NCBI GenBank assembly: GCA_037954665.1
Contig: JBBMOL010000192.1
Span: 868,001 to 932,000 of the forward strand
DNA: 64,000 bases
Source: Laguncularia racemosa
Taxonomy: Eukaryota; Streptophyta; Magnoliopsida; Myrtales; Combretaceae
Direction: 5' to 3'
The position numbers and the translations under genes were made by a program. The first letter of the stretch is position 1. Each line of letters opens with the position of its first letter. Of this stretch, positions 59,230-64,000 are shown piece by piece. The notes under the pieces are model-generated. The model saw nothing but the letters and a program-made list of their open reading frames with translations, did not search any database and was not told the DNA's origin.

Positions 59230-60454
59230 TGATGTGCCTAAAACCAAGATTAAGCACATACAAAACCAATTTGAAAGACAATCAAACAATGTCAATCAAA
59301 CTAGTCTTAATCACATGAACAATGGCATCAATTTCCAATGAATGTAACCAATTCTTCAATTAGCATGTGTTCAATCTTAAATCCAAATATGATATAACTC
59401 TGATACCAAAAGATGATGTGCCTAAAACCAAGGTCTAAGCACATGCAAATGAACCAAAGAAACAACTTCAATTCACAAGATCAAAACTGGTTCAAAGGCA
59501 AGACAAATTTACGTGAACCCTAAATGTAGAAGGTGAACTGATTGCTATATTTCATGAAATAAATATCACAATGATGTATTCCTCAATGAAGATCATAAAC
59601 TATACTTGAAAATCATGTGAATAATACACAAGATCAACAAGAACAATTCTGAAATCCTCCTTTCCAACAAGTCGCAATTCACACCACAAGATGAAGCAAA
59701 ATTTAATGGTAACAACAAATGCTAAGAACCAATCAATTAAGTAATAATAATTTGATTACAAATGCAATCAAATCCGACCAAGAAACTTCCAATTCAACCC
59801 TAGATATTACACACTAGAGTAGAAAAGAAATCACAACAAAATGAAATTGATATGACTCACAATTTCAAGTGTTGCACTCGCCACAATTTCAACTCTTGGG
59901 ATTGAAATTGATAAGAGGGAATTTGAACTAGGAAACCCCCAATTCTCTCACATTAAAGTGAAGTGTATATTTTGAAAAATGGCCTCCTCAAAACCCTACT
60001 TAAGCAAGTATTTATACTTGCTCCCTTTAAGGTTAGAAAGTCCTCAAAATTACAACTATGCCACTTTTAGGGTGCCCGGTCCTAAATGAGAATTACAAAC
60101 AAAATGAAAGTTTCCCAAAAAGATTACAACATAAATAGTCCAAGTAAATAACAAATATATAAAAATTAGTCTTCAAGATGCTATCTCTTCTATAGGATTC
60201 GTCAGCCCAGCTTATCGCCAGTTTAGGTCAGTCTATGGATAACCCATAAGCTAAGTCTGAGTGAGTTTGTCCATCGTCCTGTGAAGCCAAATAAGTGTGC
60301 CTATTGGAAAACACAATACAAAAATAATAGAAAAGAGATTAATTTATAAATAATTTTAGGGTCGATTTGCTCAAAATGGGCCTTTATCGCCAAGATTTGA
60401 AATCCTTTAGCTCTTGCCCTAATGATAGGTCTTGACGAATTTTGATTCCTATCA
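59230..60454 (-). repeat. E2 5' LTR, extended type
   Basis: 1225 bp. The first 184 bp on the plus strand precede a second LTR-type end (TGATGTGCC at 59414) with its own primer-site copy. The TATA near-palindrome is exact at 60003-60022. Confidence 0.88.
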
Positions 60455-60815
60455 TGTAGTGTTGAGAGTTTTGGAAGACCATAACAACAATGTAAGAATT
60501 GTGAAGGATAGATTTACTTAGATGAAATGTTAAGACCCCTATGTAAATAGAATTGGAAATTGAAGAACCTAGGGTTTATCCTATTTTACCGATTGGTAGG
60601 GGATACCGATTCTCTGCGATCATGGTTAACCATGGAATACATGATCCATAGTTGTATTTTATTGTAAAATTATATGTAATATGATTAGTTATAAATGTAA
60701 TTAACTAGTTAGAGTCTTACGATCTCTGACTCGTAAGATGGTTATCATGTAATGGGTGCACACGTGCCATGATGATTTAAGTAGAAACTTCTAGACCCCC
60801 TTTTGGGGCGTGACA

Positions 60816-61071
60816 TTAACTCTCAAACCAAACCACCAAACCCATCCATGTCCATCCCATGTTCCCTGTATAGATCCACTTGATGAGTGTTTATGTTTAC
60901 TTGGCACAAGCTTAAGTTTACTTGTGAACCCATGTAGTTAATGTTAATGCTAGCCTAGGTTTACATGTAAACTAAGCTTGATTTTTATGATGCAAACCCA
61001 AGTTTACATGTGCTAAACCTAGTAAGAGGTGAAAAGAAAAAGGGATCCATTCTAAAGCTTGGTACCTATAA
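60816..61071. other. Flanking sequence with AAGTTTAC/GTTTACATG repeats
   Basis: It contains a perfect 14-bp palindrome GTTTACATGTAAAC (60959-60972) and related phrases (TTAAGTTTACTTGTGAACC, CAAGTTTACATGTG). No gene is seen. Confidence 0.55.
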
Positions 61072-61901
61072 TCATGTGCCTAGTAATCCAATTACAAGCA
61101 CACTAAGACAATTGCGTGAACACTAAATCAAACCCACAAAATGGTGTGACACCAACAATCACGTAAACCCTTAAATTGCGTGATTGAAATTGATTTAATG
61201 CCAAATTATGATGAAGATCAATTACAATAGTATAATATGTAAAGAGTAACACTAAAATGAATCTAATTCTACTTAAATTGGAATTGAATCAAATATGAAA
61301 TTTGGGTGAATATGAACAAAGTAATACAACCAATTACAACTAGATATGACACACTAGAAAATAATTGGAAGCAACTTAAGAAGGATTGATATAACTCACA
61401 ATACTCCTTAAGCAAACTCACCACAATTTCAATTGAAATTGATAAGAGTTGTGTTTGCATGAAAAGAACTCTCCTCACGGTAAGAATAGGTTGATTTTTC
61501 ACAAGTTCAAAAAAAGTCCTTTCTAAAACCTACTTAGCAAGTATTTATACTTGCTCTAATTAAGGTAAAATCAACAAAACCCACAAGTGACCAGTTTTGA
61601 ATCAACAAAAGTCAAAATGGCCGATTCTTTACTTCCATGGAGCAATTGTTGGATTGGTACTTCTTTGATTTATGTAAGTCCATGAATAACCTACAAACTG
61701 AGCTTTAGCGAATTTATCCATTGTCCTGTAAAAACCAACAATTGTACCTGCTGGAATGCACAACAAATATATAATAGAAAAAAAGATACTAAACAAATAT
61801 TCTCGGGGTCTAATTGTTTAGAGAGGACCCTCATCGCCAAATTTTGTAACCCTTTGGCTCTTGCCCTAATGATGGGTCCTATAGGTATATGATTCCTATC
61901 A
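61072..61901 (-). repeat. E3 3' LTR
   Basis: It begins near TCATGTGCC (a changed TGATGTGCC) and ends CCTATCA; 830 bp. The TATA near-palindrome is exact at 61536-61555. The 5' LTR start at 63950 matches its first 51 bp with a few substitutions. Confidence 0.85.
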
Positions 61902-62888
61902 TCTTCTCGGACCTCAAGGAGATTTACCCTCAAATTTGATAGGTCTTCATGAACATCATCAGGTAAATAAAGTGATAGGTCTGTAACATAAAATGTAGCA
62001 GAGACTTTGTATCCTCCTGGCAATTTATCTATAAAAATATCATCATAGTTATCCAATACTTGAGATACCATAGGGGGTAGATGCTCTCGCCCCTCCATCT
62101 CTAGGATATACCTCATCTACAATAAAAATAATGGCCTCTCATCCGTTATGGCCTGCCCTAATTCAAATTGTCCCACCAATAAGGTTTTCTTTTTTCCAGT
62201 TTTACTTATATGTCTCTGAACCTCTTAGTCCCCTGAAGGTTTACTCATCTACCTCTAAAGGTTTATTTATCTGCCTCCGAACCTCTTGGTCCTTTGAAGG
62301 TTAACTCATCTACCTCTGAACCTCTTGGTCCTCTGAAGGTTGACTCATCTGCTTCTGAACCTCTTAGACCTCTGATGGTGACATTAGGTTCAACACTATA
62401 CGTTTACCCTCCTATTGGAACATATAAGTATTTCTATAGCCATCATGCAAAACCCTCCTATCATATAACCAAGTCCTACCTAGCAATATACGGGATGCAC
62501 ACATGGGAAGGATATCACATACAATCTCACCATGATATTTATCCCCTATACTAAAAGGTACCCTAACCCTCTGGGTAACATGCAAACTACCCTGCTCACT
62601 CCGCCAATGCAATTTATAGGGTTTTGGATGTGGGGTGGTTACAAGTTTCAAATTTGATACTAATGATGTAGCCACTACATTAGTATAACTACCACCATCA
62701 ATAATAATAGTACATAGATTACCTTGTACTCTACAAAAGGTATGGAACAAATTTTCCCTCTATTCATCATCAATGGTAGGAAACGAAGTCAAAGTTCGGC
62801 ACAATACATTAATAGATAAATACAAATCACCTCCCTCTTAATTATTGGCCTCATTGCCAAGTCCTCCATTCATAGTATCATTCGACAT
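61902..62888 (-). pseudogene. E3 gag start remnant + protease + 13-residue repeats + Pol tail, broken
   Basis: The start at 62888 gives MSNDTMNGGLGNEANN, close to the E4 gag start. It then passes straight to the pre-protease block (LYLSINVLCRTLTSF), so gag has been deleted internally. The protease has IIIDGGSYTNV and ILLGRTWLYDRR. MSPSEV is followed by TAA, then by 39-bp repeats coding for QMSQPSEDQEVQR-like units (62213-62370). The tail (LPGGYKVSATFYVTDLSLYL, EVREDD, GPIIRARAKGL) matches the end of plant gypsy integrase and Pol. Other stops lie near 62840, 62765 and 62412. Confidence 0.85.
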
Positions 62889-63930
62889 GGTTGATGAATT
62901 GATTTGTTGAAGTACAAAAACAATTCAAGGTAAGTGCAATATACTTCACGTCAAATGCAATACACACAACACCCCTTTTTCAACCTTATAACAATACTTC
63001 ACATACATACACACTTCTACACTTCAATACACAACACTCACTTCACAATACAAGCTTCAATCACACATACACTCTATGCCCACACACATACTCACAGTGC
63101 AGCACCCTACTCTACGTCTTCACTCACTCCATAACATAAAGTGCACTCCACCTAAGCTTCACACACCCATGGCATACTCTAAAATCTCGGAAACAAATGC
63201 AATTAGAAGTAATTATGGACACTTCTCCAAATGGTAAGCTAATGATTCCAACTAGTCAAAGTGTATTTAAATGATTAATACACAATAACTTCCACACTTA
63301 ATGATTGCTTTTGAAATTCAAATGAACCACAACACACACTCTTCTACACCACACACACACACTTCACCACAACACACACACACAATCACGGTGCAACACT
63401 TCTTCAAACTACAATACACACACTTCTACACTACACATACACACACACAATTCACCACGGTGAAATACCCTTCAACCATACACACTCACTTTATGGCAGT
63501 AAACAACAATGGGAAACAATTAATGATGCTTCTCCAAATGGTAAGTAAACAATTCAAAATAGTTAAAGTGTATTAAGATTAATAATACACAATAACTCCT
63601 TCAACTTAATGTTTACTTTTGAAATTCAATTTTTTCCAAATTCTCCGTGCAATTGAAAATAAAATTTGGAAATGAAGGTGAAGTTGAATTTTGAAATTCC
63701 TTAAGACATGCAATTCCCTTACTCCTCAAACAAGCAACTCACGGCAAATGTGAAGACTAGAAAGTTCACGTCTGAAATTTCTACTTCCACTTTCGCAACA
63801 ATGAAGGTAAATTACAATACAATCACTTAAGTTACTTCAATTCGAATTCAAATAATCCTCAATTAAGAAATGAAAATTCAAGAACCCTAAATCCCAATTG
63901 TGATTCACAAAATTCCCTTCTCTAAACCTT
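62889..63930 (-). other. E3 leader with CA runs and an internal duplication
   Basis: CACACA-rich (63320-63460). Two related blocks, about 63215-63325 and 63516-63627, share CTTCTCCAAATGGTAAG, TTAATACACAATAACT and TTTGAAATTCAA, so about 300 bp of leader has been duplicated. Confidence 0.7.
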
Positions 63931-63942
63931 GCTCTAATACCA
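63931..63942 (-). other. E3 primer-binding site
   Basis: GCTCTAATACCA, one mismatch from the Met site, 7 bp from the LTR start at 63950. Confidence 0.8.
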
Positions 63943-63949
63943 AAAAAGA

Positions 63950-64000
63950 TTATATGCCTAGTAATCCAATTACAAGCACACTAAGACAATTACGTGAACA
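63950..64000 (-). repeat. E3 5' LTR, first 51 bp
   Basis: It matches 61072-61122 (GTAATCCAATTACAAGCACA and onward) and is cut by the window end. Confidence 0.85.

Larger units (their letters stand above)
54982..60454 (-). mobile_element. E2: compact protease-only LTR retrotransposon
   Basis: A minus-strand element with LTRs at 54982-57030 (with an 820-bp insertion inside) and 59230-60454 (1225 bp). The flanking pentamers are TGAAG (54977-54981) and TGTAG (60455-60459), four of five matching. The LTRs carry the same 184-bp extension with an internal primer-site copy as E1. Coding content is a broken aspartic protease, linker and tail. Confidence 0.9.
53413..60815 (+). repeat. Old gypsy LTR split by E2
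   Basis: It begins TATAACGACCCTAAAT and ends CTTTTGGGGCGTGACA. LTRs starting TGTAACGACCC and ending GGGGCGTGACA are common in Tekay-type plant gypsy elements. Without E2 it is about 1.9 kb. CACTGAGCCATAGTGTGCTCAC at 54899-54920 is another phrase typical of such LTRs. No internal region or primer site adjoins, so it is probably a solo or truncated LTR. An AT run lies at 54019-54041. Confidence 0.55.
61072..64000 (-). mobile_element. E3: compact protease-only LTR retrotransposon, runs off the window
   Basis: 3' LTR 61072-61901 (830 bp), internal 61902-63949, and the start of the 5' LTR at 63950-64000. It has a primer-binding site and the same protease-linker-tail content, plus a short gag N-terminal remnant. 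The right target duplication is outside the window. Confidence 0.85.

Overview
This window comes from the nuclear genome of a flowering plant, probably a eudicot, in a repeat-dense and probably pericentromeric setting. It is AT-rich and has no intact host gene. Almost every recognisable piece belongs to LTR retrotransposons (Ty3/gypsy types including an Athila-like element, plus one possible Ty1/copia remnant) or to one large CACTA (En/Spm) DNA transposon. I cannot name the species from the sequence.

Layout. Positions 1-10672 hold a minus-strand LTR element (here E1). One of its LTRs is split by a younger tandem array, LTR-internal-LTR-internal-LTR, at 2323-9454, bounded by a single 5-bp target duplication (AAAAC). 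E1 itself sits in the 3' LTR of a minus-strand Athila-like element (10673-40801). The integrase gene of that Athila is split by an 18.5-kb CACTA element (16115-34605). The CACTA carries TNP2-like and TNPA-like pseudogenes and further insertions: a solo LTR, a gypsy gag fragment, and a gag-protease LTR element (E4, 29542-34088, duplication TGTCT). From 40.8 to 46 kb there are old Tat/gypsy-like remnants and simple repeats. A pentatricopeptide-repeat (PPR) pseudogene lies at about 46.5-47.7 kb. A complete plus-strand element with 1045-bp LTRs and duplication GTATG (48317-52714, here P1) interrupts a TG-rich low-complexity tract. The right end has an old gypsy LTR (53413-60815) split by element E2 (54982-60454), followed by element E3, which runs off the window.

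The common thread is a family of compact non-autonomous LTR elements (E1, the array, P1, E2, E3, and E4 as a less reduced relative). In all but E4 the only coding capacity is a retroviral-type aspartic protease, followed by a linker of about 13-residue SQPSEDQ-like repeats and a remnant of the C-terminal tail of Pol, which reads on into the 3' LTR. No reverse transcriptase, RNase H or integrase core is present, and gag survives only in E4 (a gag start remnant is seen in E3). They keep LTRs, an initiator-Met tRNA primer site and target duplications, so proteins from elsewhere must have moved them. Their LTRs share a TATA box embedded in a near-palindrome (AGCAAGTATAAATACTTGCT). E1 and E2 also have LTRs lengthened by 184-186 bp that contain an internal copy of the primer-binding site.

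These protease-only elements, and the way their LTRs and linkers vary, are the most unusual content of the window. The rest is ordinary, though very well preserved, nested plant transposon structure.
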